A stretch of DNA of 64,000 bases, taken from NCBI GenBank assembly GCA_965198655.1, contig OZ240668.1, positions 2,232,001 through 2,296,000 of the forward strand, in the 5' to 3' direction. Positions 18,219 through 28,607 of this stretch are shown piece by piece. The notes below the pieces were generated by a model. The model saw nothing but the letters and a program-made list of their open reading frames with translations, did no database searches and had not been told where the DNA came from. Made by a program: the position numbers and the translations under genes. Numbering within the stretch: the first letter of the stretch is position 1; each line of letters starts with the position of its first letter. Source of the stretch: Lichenicola sp965198655. GTDB lineage: Bacteria > Pseudomonadota > Alphaproteobacteria > Acetobacterales > Acetobacteraceae.

Positions 18219-18503
18219 GCGGTGGCTGAGGAACCAGGTGGCGCGCTCGCCGTCCTCGTGCTCCAGCTCCAGCAGGAACAGCGGCGCGAAGCCGGTGTAG
18301 AGCGCGCGCGCCCGCCAGCCGGGCAGGAAGCCGCCGATCGTGCCGCCGCCGACCAGAAGCGGCTGGAGCCGGCCGCCGACGCCGAGGTGGAGGACCCCGT
18401 CCTGCTCCAGGACCGGATCGCGGATCAGGTAGTCGTCGAGAGCCGATGCAAGGTGTATGGCGTTGCAGGTCCGGTCGGTTGGAAACGCGTCAGTTCGGCC
18501 GCA

Positions 18504-19325
18504 TCAGTTCGAGCGAGGCAGGTAGTGCGCGCGGGCGTAGTCGATCGCGGTCGCGACCTGTTCGAGCCCGTCGCCCGGCCCCTGCTTCATCTCGACCACC
18601 ACCCAGCGGTCGTAGCCGGCGGCGTCCAGCGCGCGCCCGGCGGTGCCGTGGTCGCACACGGGTGCCGCGAACGGGCCCAGCTCCGGCTCCGCCATGTGGT
18701 AGTGCGCGAGGACCGGCATCGCCTTGGCGATCGCCGCCGCGGGATCGTCGCCGGCCAGGAACACGCAGGCGGTGTCGAGATGGGCACGCACGTTGGGATG
18801 CTCGGTCTGCTGCACGAGCGCCAGGATATCGCGCGCATGGTTAAGAAAGTCCGCACCGTACACCGGCGGCACCGGCTCCAGGCCGAGCGTCAGCCCGCCT
18901 TCGGCGGCGATACCGCCCAGCACGCGCAGCCGTTCCGCCGCCAACGCCATCGCCTCGTCCACCGGCAGGGCCCCGCGCAGGCGGCTCTTGGGCGCGCCGA
19001 ACACCGCGACCTCCGCCCCCAGCGACGCGGCGATCCGCGCCAGCACGCGCATGTGCGCGCACATGGCGTCGAAGGCCTCCTCAGCGCCGAGCAGCGCCAC
19101 CTCCGGCCGGCCAAAGAACACCGCCTGCAGCGAGCTGACGGCGAGGCCGGCGCCGTCGCAGCCTCCGCGGAACTCGGCCAGCCGCGCCGGCGTCAGCGCC
19201 TCCCAGGGCGCGATCCGGGTCGGCGCCACCTCGACGCCGGCGGCGCCGCGCTCGGCCAGCAGCGCGAAGGCCTGGCCCTCCGCTTCCGGCGCCCACGCAA
19301 GGTTGGACACGCCGATGCGCCTCAT
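18504..19325 (-). CDS. Sugar phosphate isomerase/epimerase (xylose isomerase-like TIM barrel)
   Basis: A 273-residue protein of the AP-endonuclease-2/xylose-isomerase-like TIM-barrel superfamily. It starts MRRIGVSNLAWAPEAEGQAF and carries the metal-site pattern expected of the family: Glu in LGLEPVPP, Asp and His in NVRAHLDTACV, HYHMAEPELG, and Glu in VVVEMKQG. Such enzymes isomerise or epimerise sugars, inositols or hydroxypyruvate; the substrate is not identifiable. It lies just downstream of an NAD-dependent epimerase and an FAD oxidoreductase on the same strand, probably in one operon making or modifying a sugar. The downstream gene is in the same frame, separated only by the TGA. Confidence 0.85.
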   Translation of the reverse strand: MRRIGVSNLAWAPEAEGQAFALLAERGAAGVEVAPTRIAPWEALTPARLAEFRGGCDGAGLAVSSLQAVFFGRPEVALLGAEEAFDAMCAHMRVLARIAASLGAEVAVFGAPKSRLRGALPVDEAMALAAERLRVLGGIAAEGGLTLGLEPVPPVYGADFLNHARDILALVQQTEHPNVRAHLDTACVFLAGDDPAAAIAKAMPVLAHYHMAEPELGPFAAPVCDHGTAGRALDAAGYDRWVVVEMKQGPGDGLEQVATAIDYARAHYLPRSN

Positions 19326-19349
19326 GGGGGGCGCCTCATGGGAGACGCC

Positions 19350-20147
19350 TCACGCCGGGCGCTCGGCGTCGATGAAGCGCGCCATCGCCGCCAGCACCCC
19401 ATCCTGGTCCAGGATGTAGCCGCCCGAACCGCCGAACGAGGCGTCGTGGATGGTGCGCATGTCGTAGCGCCCCACCGGCGCCGCCTCCGCGCCGATACGT
19501 CGTTCGAGGAAGAAGCGGGCGCGGATCGCCTCGGTCGGCACCGGCTCGACGGCCAGGTTCACCACCTCGAGCCGTCGTGTGCGGGCGAGCTCCAGGTCCG
19601 CGCCCAGCCGCTCCAGCGGATACCACTGGAACGCCGAAGCGCCGTTGATCACCTCGAGCCGGTTGTGGTGCATCAGGTCGAAGATCACGTTCTTCTTCAG
19701 CCCGGCGCCGAACAAGGCCGGCAGGCGCACGATCTGGTACGACGGGAAGCGTCCCGCCACCCAGCGCTCCAGCATCAGGCGGTTGGCCCCGTACGGATGC
19801 AGCCCGTCCCGCGCCGGCAGGTCGGCCTCGGTCACGCCGATCGGTGTTGCGTACACATCGACGGTGGAGATCAGGGTGAAGCTGTCGGCGGCGATGGTGT
19901 CGAGGTGGGCGATCAGCCCCTCGATCCGCGCCAAGTCCTCGGCCGGGTTCTGGTTGGCCCACCACTTCACCGCGGACACCCCGGCGCACACCACCTCGGC
20001 GAAATGCCGGTTGTCGATCCCGCCGATGCTGGACGAGTTGTAGCACGCGTCGAAGCCCTGCTGCCGGAGCAGGTTGGAGCCGACGAAGCCAGTGTGGCCG
20101 ATCAGCGCGCGGGCGCCGGTCCGAGCCGGGTCGGTCGCGCCATTCAT
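19350..20147 (-). CDS. NAD-dependent epimerase/dehydratase-like (extended SDR) protein
   Basis: A 265-residue Rossmann-fold protein. The N-terminal dinucleotide-binding loop reads IGHTGFVGSNLL (canonical GxxGFxGS), followed by STVDVYATP (catalytic Ser/Thr region) and HPYGANRLMLERW, which supplies the YxxxR/K-type catalytic Tyr. The substrate-binding part is shorter than in full nucleotide-sugar epimerases, and the usual active-site lysine is replaced by Arg/Leu around YGANRLM, so catalysis may differ. The ATG overlaps the stop of the upstream FAD oxidoreductase (ATGA). The role is probably in biosynthesis of a cell-surface sugar, with the neighbouring isomerase. Confidence 0.82.
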   Translation of the reverse strand: MNGATDPARTGARALIGHTGFVGSNLLRQQGFDACYNSSSIGGIDNRHFAEVVCAGVSAVKWWANQNPAEDLARIEGLIAHLDTIAADSFTLISTVDVYATPIGVTEADLPARDGLHPYGANRLMLERWVAGRFPSYQIVRLPALFGAGLKKNVIFDLMHHNRLEVINGASAFQWYPLERLGADLELARTRRLEVVNLAVEPVPTEAIRARFFLERRIGAEAAPVGRYDMRTIHDASFGGSGGYILDQDGVLAAMARFIDAERPA

Positions 20148-21250
20148 GCGTGGTCGTGCGTTTGCAGGCTGCGGGTGACGATGTCGCGCCGCAGCGGGCT
20201 CGCCAGCGGCGAGAAGCCGCGCTCGCGGCTCGACTCGATAAAGGCGAGGATGCGCTCCATGGCGAAGAAGATGGTGTCGATCTTGCCCGACATGACGTGG
20301 AACACCCTGCCGCGTCGGAACACCGAGCAGGAACGGTCGTCGAAGTTGCCGACCGGCTTGGTCTTGATCGCGAGCTGCGGCCCCACGAAGCGGAAGCTTT
20401 CCTTGAACGTCGGCAGGTAGCGCGACACCTGTTCCTCCATCGCCGCCACCTTGGCGGTGACGGTGTCGGACGACACGCTGTCGCGTATGCGCTGCGCTTC
20501 GCGGGCGTTGGTGACGCGGGCGAGCGGCGTGTGCGGCACGCTGGACAGGGTGTAGATGTTGGGATCCTCGGTCGGATACACCGAGCACAGCGGGCCATCG
20601 ACGAAGGTCACCGCCGGGAAGGTGTGATCCGTCTCATAATAAAGAAGCATGGTGGGCTCGTAGAAGAACGGCATCGGCATGCCGAGCTGCTGGCCCCAGC
20701 TCGCGTCGATCAGCAGGTCGTACGGCTCGCCCTCGACGATCACCGCGTCGTTCGCCTCCTCGATGCTGGCGACGCGATGCTTCAGCACCAGGCTGTCGCC
20801 GAGCAGCTCGCAGAAGAAGCGGCGCGCCTGCTCGATCAGCAGCACGCGCTCGCCGGTCAGCATCAGCCCCGCCACCTCGCGCATCGGCACGGAGGTCTCG
20901 GTCTGCTCGCGGAAGTCGATGCCGGTGGAGGTCATGATCAGCCGGTAGGTGGCGAAGTCGATCAGGCTTTCCGCCTTCGGAACGGCGTAGATGTTCTCCG
21001 AGACCTCGCGGCTCAGATGCGGGTAGCGCTCCATGAATCGCATGAAGCCGTCGCGCGACTGCACCCGCGTGCCGTGGTGGCGCGGGTAGTGGAAGCCGAG
21101 ATGCAGGCGGAACTGGTTGTTGCCGGATGCCTCGTGCAGCGGACGGTGATGCTGCTCGAACACACGGACCTCGAAGCCCAGCGCCTTGAGCGAGCTGCCG
21201 AGGTGGCAGCCGTACCAGCCGGCTCCGATGATGGCGACCCTGGACACCAT
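20144..21250 (-). CDS. FAD-dependent oxidoreductase (DAO/UDP-galactopyranose mutase-like fold)
   Basis: A 368-residue flavoprotein. The N-terminal ADP-binding signature is VAIIGAGWYGCHLGSSLKAL, with the acidic ribose-binding residue in VRVFEQ. It is followed by NNQFRLHLGFHYPRHHGTR and, near the C-terminus, SGKIDTIFFAMERILAFIE. The overall pattern is that of amine-oxidase/DAO-like enzymes found in surface-sugar clusters. First gene of the three-gene minus-strand set (oxidoreductase, epimerase, isomerase) with a 4-nt overlap to the next. Substrate unknown. Confidence 0.85.
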   Translation of the reverse strand: MVSRVAIIGAGWYGCHLGSSLKALGFEVRVFEQHHRPLHEASGNNQFRLHLGFHYPRHHGTRVQSRDGFMRFMERYPHLSREVSENIYAVPKAESLIDFATYRLIMTSTGIDFREQTETSVPMREVAGLMLTGERVLLIEQARRFFCELLGDSLVLKHRVASIEEANDAVIVEGEPYDLLIDASWGQQLGMPMPFFYEPTMLLYYETDHTFPAVTFVDGPLCSVYPTEDPNIYTLSSVPHTPLARVTNAREAQRIRDSVSSDTVTAKVAAMEEQVSRYLPTFKESFRFVGPQLAIKTKPVGNFDDRSCSVFRRGRVFHVMSGKIDTIFFAMERILAFIESSRERGFSPLASPLRRDIVTRSLQTHDHA

Positions 21251-21360
21251 GGCCTACTCCCAGCCGTGCGATCCGGCGTGTATGACCTGCAACCTACACG
21301 AGAAGGCAGCGGACAAGCCAGCCCACAGGCTGGTCGAACGTTGCGATACCGTAGCTTGGA

Positions 21361-22260
21361 CTACCGGTCGATCTTGAAGTTGAACACCTGCATCAACTGC
21401 GTCGGCACCGCCACCCCGCCCTGACGGGCCGGCCGGAAATGCCAGTGCGACACCGCGTTCGTCGCGGTGCGGTCGAGATCGGGATGGCCGGAGGATACCG
21501 CAACCTCCACCGCCGACACCGCCCCGTCCGCCCCCACCGTCACCAGCATCTCCACCGAGCCCTCCTCGCCCCGCCTGCCAGCGGCGCGCGGATAGGGCGG
21601 CATCTTGTTGGCGTGCCGGTCGTCCGGCGAGACGGGGATCACCTGCGGATCGTCCTGGTGGCCGTAGCCGAGCGCGTCGGCGGGATCCAGATCGACCTCC
21701 GGCTGCGACGGGCTCGCCTGAAGCTGCGGCGACGGACGGGGCGCCGGCACCTCCTGTCCCCGGGGGGCGTCCGGCGGCACCGTTTCGGCATCCGGTGCGG
21801 GGGATTGCGGAAGGTCGGAACGGTCCGGCACGCCTTGCGTCGCCGATGGGGTTGGCGGGGCCGGCGGCGCCGGCGGGGTCGGGTTGACGGGAGGGGCCGG
21901 CTTGGCGCCGCCGGCGTAGCGGTTCTGGTCCTCCACCATCTCGATCGTCGGCGGGTCCTTCTGCGAGTCGGGCGGCGGTGGCGACGGCGGGGGTCCGAAC
22001 AGGTTCGGGAACAGGTGCGGCGCTTCCAGCACAGCGATCGTTCCCAGCACGTGCAGCAGCACCGCGATCGCCGCCGCCGTGATCAGGATCCGGCGGCGAT
22101 GACGGCCGCCCCAGCCGCGCGACGGCACGAACAACCGCACACGCGGCGCCGGGCCGACCGGCAGCACCCGGTCGTCGCCAGCCGGACGGCGACCGGTCCG
22201 CACCGTCGGCGCCACCGCTAGACCGGCATCAGGAAAGGTTGAACCACCTTGCGGTTCCAC
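21361..22260 (-). CDS. tonB: Energy transducer TonB
   Basis: A 299-residue TonB: cytoplasmic N-terminus, a single TM helix (about residues 57-78, ILITAAAIAVLLHVLGTIAVL split by the usual His), a long Pro-rich periplasmic spacer (about 85-200) and a C-terminal TonB domain (PPYPRAAGRRGEEGSVEM ... HWHFRPARQGG). It couples the ExbBD proton motor to outer-membrane receptors. exbB/exbD are not nearby. It has a GTG start with only a weak ribosome site; a GTG 15 codons later is an alternative. Confidence 0.92.
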   Translation of the reverse strand: MEPQGGSTFPDAGLAVAPTVRTGRRPAGDDRVLPVGPAPRVRLFVPSRGWGGRHRRRILITAAAIAVLLHVLGTIAVLEAPHLFPNLFGPPPSPPPPDSQKDPPTIEMVEDQNRYAGGAKPAPPVNPTPPAPPAPPTPSATQGVPDRSDLPQSPAPDAETVPPDAPRGQEVPAPRPSPQLQASPSQPEVDLDPADALGYGHQDDPQVIPVSPDDRHANKMPPYPRAAGRRGEEGSVEMLVTVGADGAVSAVEVAVSSGHPDLDRTATNAVSHWHFRPARQGGVAVPTQLMQVFNFKIDR

Positions 22261-22310
22261 CTGCCCGACAAGGCTGTCCCCGGGCGGAGGGAGAGCGTGA
22301 TCAAGCGATC

Positions 22311-22475
22311 ATGCTCCGGAAGGCGTTCTGGAACGGGGCGTGCCGGGCGGGAACGCCGGCGCAGCCGGCGGGCGTGTCCAGACCCAGAGCGGGACGGCTT
22401 CCTGGCCGCTTGCCCCGGCCAGGCACGAAACAGGACGCGTCGGATCGCCGGCCACGGCGCGTTCCCGAACAATGT
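22311..22475. repeat. Imperfect palindromic repeat, family B, unit 1
   Basis: Left arm near 22323-22345 (GTTCTGGAACGGGGCGTGCC) pairs with the right arm near 22449-22470 (GGCCACGGCGCGTTCCCGAA) over about 20 bases with few mismatches; the centre is GC-rich with smaller hairpins. Unit 1 is followed directly by unit 2 with the same internal order (GGCTTCCTGGCCG-like core, then GCGTCGGATCGCCGGC). It occupies the gap upstream of tonB; no gene is visible in 22261-22650. Confidence 0.75.
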
Positions 22476-22478
22476 CTC

Positions 22479-22653
22479 GGAGCCCGTTCGAGAATGGGCT
22501 GTGCCGAGCGGGAGCGTCCCGCCGCGCCAGCGGCGGAACGTACCCGGCGTGAGGATCGAGAACCGGAGCGGAGCGGCCTCCTGGCCGAGAGCACCGGAAG
22601 CTCAGAGCCTCGCGTCGGATCGCCGGCACAGCGCATTATCGAACGGGCTCTCA
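22479..22653. repeat. Imperfect palindromic repeat, family B, unit 2
   Basis: Arms GAGCCCGTTCGAGAATGGGC (22480 onward, continuing TGTGCC) and its near-complement ending GCGCATTATCGAACGGGCTC form a long stem closing a region of about 120 bases. The right arm runs into the stop codon (TCA on the + strand) of the GNAT gene, so it forms the 3' end of that transcript. Related to unit 1 and to the copy at 34491. Confidence 0.8.
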
Positions 22654-23235
22654 GGCCCGCAGCCGGTCCGGGATTGGTAGGCCAAGCCGGTCCGGGATGT
22701 CCCAGACCTCGCGCACGGTGCGCAGCGGCTTGAAGCCGGCCCGCAGGTAGGTGGGCAGGGCCCGGGGATGGTCCGCGGTGTTGGTGTTGACGCGTACGCT
22801 GCCGCTGCGGCTGCCGGCACGGGCAAGCGCGATCGCGGCGCCGAGCAGTCCGGGGCCGGCGCCGGTGCCGATCGCGTGCGGCATCAGCCCGAAGTAGCTT
22901 AGGTTGACGTCGCGGCCGCTGCGCCCGTCCAGCTCGAAGAACCCGGCTGGCTCGCCGTCGCGATACAGCACGTGGATCGCGGTCGACGGGTCGGCGAGGA
23001 GGACGGCGAGCTCATGGTCCGGCGCCACCCGTCGCAGCCACCAGCAATAGGGGTGACCGACGGTGTCGTAGAGGTAGCGGTAGAACCCGACGCTCGGTCG
23101 CGCCACGCGCACCAGCGCGTCGCCGGGCGGCAGGCTCGGCACCTGCACCGGGGTTTCCGGCTCGAGCCGCAGGAAGGTGACGTCGACCGCGATCCGCGTC
23201 GTCTGGTCCGACCAAGCAAGCGGAGACGTCGTCAT
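22651..23235 (-). CDS. GNAT family N-acetyltransferase
   Basis: A 194-residue acyltransferase. The acetyl-CoA binding core reads GFFELDGRSGRDVNLSYFG then GTGAGPGLLGAAIALA (the motif-A loop, roughly residues 122-137), followed by VRVNTNTADHPRALPTYLRA, where the Tyr is the usual motif-B tyrosine. Substrate unknown. It lies 60 nt downstream of rpoD on the same strand and ends inside a palindromic repeat. Confidence 0.9.
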   Translation of the reverse strand: MTTSPLAWSDQTTRIAVDVTFLRLEPETPVQVPSLPPGDALVRVARPSVGFYRYLYDTVGHPYCWWLRRVAPDHELAVLLADPSTAIHVLYRDGEPAGFFELDGRSGRDVNLSYFGLMPHAIGTGAGPGLLGAAIALARAGSRSGSVRVNTNTADHPRALPTYLRAGFKPLRTVREVWDIPDRLGLPIPDRLRA

Positions 23236-23294
23236 CGGGAGCGGCTTCCTGCTTGGGCCTTACGAGAACGGTGAGAGCGTGGAGGACGGCCGGA

Positions 23295-25256
<1,962 letters not shown>

Positions 25257-25326
25257 GCTCAACCCAACTCCCCGATCCGGACGTCCCGCACGCTGGCGAC
25301 GCGTCCCGGCATCCCCGCCATCCATC

Positions 25327-27237
25327 TTATCCGTCATCCTCGGCCTGTTCGCCCCGTTCGACCGCGGCCAGGGCGGACTTCAACAAGATCAATTGCTTCT
25401 GCGCCGCGAGGTCCCACCGCTCCACCAATACCCGTTGAGCGGCCGCGACCTGGTCGCGCAGGCCGGACGCGTTCACAAGACCGAAGAACTGCCACCAGGC
25501 CTCCTCGGCATCGGCGGGCATCGCCGTTTCGGAGGCAGCGGCCGCGACCGGCAAGGGGCTGGGCGCCAGGATGAGGTTCATCTGAGCCGACAATCCGGTC
25601 GAGTGCAGGTGGGCTATGAGGCTGGCCGAGTCAAGTGGAGGCGATGCCGGCACCACGCCGTCCGGGGTGCGGCCCAGCGCGTCGAGCGTGCCGCAGGGCG
25701 TGCCGGCCCAGTCCAGCAGCGCCGCACGCACCTGCGCCAGCTCGTCGGGCAGCTCCAGGTGGCAGAACGCCTGCTCGACGTCGTGCAGCAGGTCGGGATG
25801 GCGGAGCAGGATCGCCAGCAGCATGCGCAGGCGCTCCAGCCGCACCCCGTCCGCTTCCGGCACCGGCCGGGCTGCCGGGGCGGCGACGGCCCGGCCCGGC
25901 GGCGGCCCGGCCCGGCCCGGTCCCCCTGTCCGCCCGCCGGCCCCGCCACGACGCGCGAAGGTTTCGAAGTAGCGCTGCTGCAGGGTGCGCCGGTACTCCG
26001 CCGCCAGCCCCTTGTGGCCGATGGTGGCCGCCGCCGCGGTGAGGCGGGCGTGCAGCGACGCCCGCTGCTCCGGTCCCGGATCGCGCACGCCCTCGCTCAG
26101 CAGCTCGAACAGCACCTCGGCCAGCGGCGCCGCCCGGGCGAGCTCGGCCGCCATCGCAGGCGTGCCGCGGGTGCGCAGGAGGCTGTCCGGATCCTCGCCT
26201 TCCGGCAGCCGGACGAAGCGCAGCGTCCGCTCCGGGTCCAGCAGCGGCAGCGCGGTTTCGGCCGCCCGTATCGCGGCGCGCCGACCGGCGGCGTCGCCGT
26301 CGAAGCACAGCACCGGCGCCGGATCGACCCGCCACAGCGCTTCGAGCTGCTCGGTCGTCAGCGCGGTGCCGAGCGGCGCCACCGCGCCGCCGAACCCGGC
26401 CTGGTGCAGCGCGATCACGTCCATGTAGCCTTCGACGACCACCAGCGTCCGGGCCGACGCCACGTCCGAGCCCGGCCGGATCGCGCGCAGCGCCGACGCC
26501 GCGCGGTGGAGCCCGAACAAGGTGCGCCGCTTCACGAACAAGGGCGTTTCCGGCCCGTTCAAGTACTTGGGCTGCCCGTCGCCCAGGATCCGGCCGCCGA
26601 AGCTGACCAGCCCGCCGCGCCGGTCGCGGATCGGGAAGGTGACCCGGTTGAAGAACAGCTCGCCCTTTGGCCGCCCTTCCTCGTCCAGGCGCATCAGCCC
26701 GGCTTCCGCGACCAGCCCGGCCGGGAACCCCTGGTCCTTCAGCTCGGCCAGCAGGCTGCCGCGGCCGTCGCCGGACCAGCCCAGCCCGTGCTCGGCGATC
26801 GTGGCCTCGCTCAAGCCCCGGCCGCGCAGGTAGGCCAGGCCGTCGCGCCCCTGCGGACCCTGTAGCCGGCGCGCGAAGCTCGCCTGCGCCGCGTCCAGCA
26901 CGTCGACCAACGTCCGCGCACGTTCGGCGCGGCCGCGATCGGCCGGCGCCTGCCTCGGCACCTCCAGCCCGGCCTCGCTTGCCAGCCCTTCCACCGCTTC
27001 CAGGAACGACCGCCCGTCCACCTGCATGACGAACGAGATCGCGTCGCCATGCGCGCCGCAGCCGAAGCAGTGGAAGTGGTCGTCGTACACGTAGAAGGAG
27101 GGCGTCTTCTCGCCGTGGAACGGGCAGCATCCCTTGAACTGCCGCCCCGACCGGGACAGCTTGGTCTTCCGCCCGACCACCGCGGCGATCGGCGTGCGCG
27201 CGCGCAGCTCGTCCAGGAAGGCGGGGTCGAAGGCCAT
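25327..27237 (-). CDS. dnaG: DNA primase DnaG
   Basis: A 636-residue primase. The N-terminal CHC2-type zinc-binding domain (GCCPFHGEKTPSFYVYDD ... FHCFGCGAHGD, about residues 38-68) is followed by the TOPRIM catalytic core (TLVVVEGYMDVIALHQAGF, and VLCFDGDAAGRRAA with the DxD-type acid residues) and a C-terminal DnaB-interaction domain. The ATG at 27237 gives the family start MAFDPAFLDELRARTPI; the open frame upstream to 27612 is antisense to the next gene. Divergent from the lipoprotein gene at 27407. In related genomes yqeY is usually the gene just upstream; here it is 7.3 kb away. Confidence 0.97.
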   Translation of the reverse strand: MAFDPAFLDELRARTPIAAVVGRKTKLSRSGRQFKGCCPFHGEKTPSFYVYDDHFHCFGCGAHGDAISFVMQVDGRSFLEAVEGLASEAGLEVPRQAPADRGRAERARTLVDVLDAAQASFARRLQGPQGRDGLAYLRGRGLSEATIAEHGLGWSGDGRGSLLAELKDQGFPAGLVAEAGLMRLDEEGRPKGELFFNRVTFPIRDRRGGLVSFGGRILGDGQPKYLNGPETPLFVKRRTLFGLHRAASALRAIRPGSDVASARTLVVVEGYMDVIALHQAGFGGAVAPLGTALTTEQLEALWRVDPAPVLCFDGDAAGRRAAIRAAETALPLLDPERTLRFVRLPEGEDPDSLLRTRGTPAMAAELARAAPLAEVLFELLSEGVRDPGPEQRASLHARLTAAAATIGHKGLAAEYRRTLQQRYFETFARRGGAGGRTGGPGRAGPPPGRAVAAPAARPVPEADGVRLERLRMLLAILLRHPDLLHDVEQAFCHLELPDELAQVRAALLDWAGTPCGTLDALGRTPDGVVPASPPLDSASLIAHLHSTGLSAQMNLILAPSPLPVAAAASETAMPADAEEAWWQFFGLVNASGLRDQVAAAQRVLVERWDLAAQKQLILLKSALAAVERGEQAEDDG

Positions 27238-27406
27238 GGGTCGGTTGTACGAGGCGGTCCGGCCCGGGTCCATCGCCGGGAGGACGGGCGCGGGAGCGAG
27301 CGGGCCGGACACGGCTCGGGCCCCGCCGGATCCCGCGGTTGGCCCTTTCCCCGTCGTTCCGCAGCCATTACAACACCGGATCGTGGTGGAACGGCATGCG
27401 CGGAAC

Positions 27407-28336
27407 ATGACGATTGTACGCATCCTGTGCTGCCTTGCCGTGACCCTCGTGCTGGCCGGATGCGGCGGCGAAGGCGGCCCGAAGACCTGCAGCGTCAGCA
27501 CCGTGGTGGACCTGCCGCTGCTGCCGGTGTGGCGACCGGCGGTGGAGGCCCACCTCAACGGGACCCGGGTGGTGCTGCTGCTCGACACCGGCGCGCAGAT
27601 CTCGATCATCACCCCGGCGGCCGCTGAGCATTACAGCCTCGTCGCCGATCCCGACCGGCCGCAAATGTGGATCCATGGCGTCGGCGGCACCGAGGTGGCG
27701 CCGGTGGTGACGGTGCATCGGTTGGAGCTGGGTGGCGGTCGCGCGCGCGACATCGACCTGCCGGTCGCGAGCAGCCTACATGGCTCGATCGGCGGGCTGC
27801 CGGTGTTCGGGCTGTTCGGGGCGGACTTCCTGTCGAACTACGACGTCGACATCGACGTGCCGAAGCGTCACCTGGCGTTGCACACGCTGCACGGCTGCGG
27901 CGCCCATATCCTGCCCTTCGACGGCGCGTTCGAGGTGCCATTCCGGCTGGAGGACACGGCGATCGTGGTCGACCTCAAGCTGAACGGAGTTGCGGTGACG
28001 GCGCAGCTCGACACTGGCGCGCCGCGGACGCTGGTCAAGCAGTCCGATGCCGAGCGGATCGGTGTCACCCGTGATGCCCTCGGCGCGGACCGCCAGGTGG
28101 GACGGCGCGTCCACGAGACCTTCGAGGAGGTGGACGAGCGCGTGCACCGCTTCCGCAGCCTAGAGATCGGCGCGGAGACGATGAACAACTTCCCGTTCAA
28201 TGTAGCCGACAGCAAAGCGAAGTACACGCTGCTCGGCGACGACTTCCTGCACTTCAACCGGGTGTGGGTCTCCTACCCGCTCCGCACGTTGTTCATCCAG
28301 CCGGCGGTCGGGAACAAGATGGTCCAGGTGAGGTAG
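27407..28336 (+). CDS. Retropepsin-like aspartic protease, predicted lipoprotein
   Basis: A 309-residue protein with a lipoprotein signal peptide: MTIVRILCCLAVTLVLAGC, lipobox LAGC with Cys19. It has two aspartic-protease half-domains, each with a DTG motif: VLLLDTGAQISIITP (about residues 58-72) and VTAQLDTGAPRTLVKQ (about 196-211). Each half also shows the retropepsin hydrophobic-Gly signature (FGLFGADFLSNYDVDID; YTLLGDDFLHFNRVWV). A tandem two-lobe single chain resembles a minimal pepsin layout built from retropepsin-type repeats. Likely anchored in the periplasm. Substrate unknown. A possible edge of the 27.4-34.5 kb insert. Confidence 0.87.
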   Translation: MTIVRILCCLAVTLVLAGCGGEGGPKTCSVSTVVDLPLLPVWRPAVEAHLNGTRVVLLLDTGAQISIITPAAAEHYSLVADPDRPQMWIHGVGGTEVAPVVTVHRLELGGGRARDIDLPVASSLHGSIGGLPVFGLFGADFLSNYDVDIDVPKRHLALHTLHGCGAHILPFDGAFEVPFRLEDTAIVVDLKLNGVAVTAQLDTGAPRTLVKQSDAERIGVTRDALGADRQVGRRVHETFEEVDERVHRFRSLEIGAETMNNFPFNVADSKAKYTLLGDDFLHFNRVWVSYPLRTLFIQPAVGNKMVQVR

Positions 28337-28607
28337 CCGTCTTCCAGTCCTGGGAAAGGGCTTCATCATCAAAAGCTTGGGATCAAACACCGCGATGGTG
28401 GAGGCCATGGTTGCCGCGGGGACGGCCGCACAGGTTCCGCATCGAACGGAACGCTCTAAACCGGCGATCATGCAGGTGAATGCACCGGCATCGGTGGTGC
28501 CAGCCTGTATCGTGGGCCTCGTACCAGAATTTGGACGATACAGCATTGCAACGTCTGCGGATCCATCCTACGGAGGTAGTCGTTCTTTGGCATGAAAAGG
28601 GCAACTT
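28337..28607. other. Intergenic gap upstream of the toxin gene, nothing firm
   Basis: About 270 bases of mixed GC, the first clearly lower-GC stretch after the lipoprotein gene. Short frames exist on both strands but none has a ribosome site or recognisable family. The only functional signal is AAAAGG about 8 nt before the GTG of the toxin frame at 28608. Confidence 0.4.

Noticed and set aside
16725..20420. 1231-residue + frame
   Set aside because: Antisense to the unrecognised protein, the sugar isomerase, the epimerase and part of the oxidoreductase; composition is the His/Arg/Gln-rich mirror of high-GC codons.
28160..28546. 128-codon - frame between the lipoprotein and toxin genes
   Set aside because: Half of it is antisense to the lipoprotein; the rest has no recognisable family or start.
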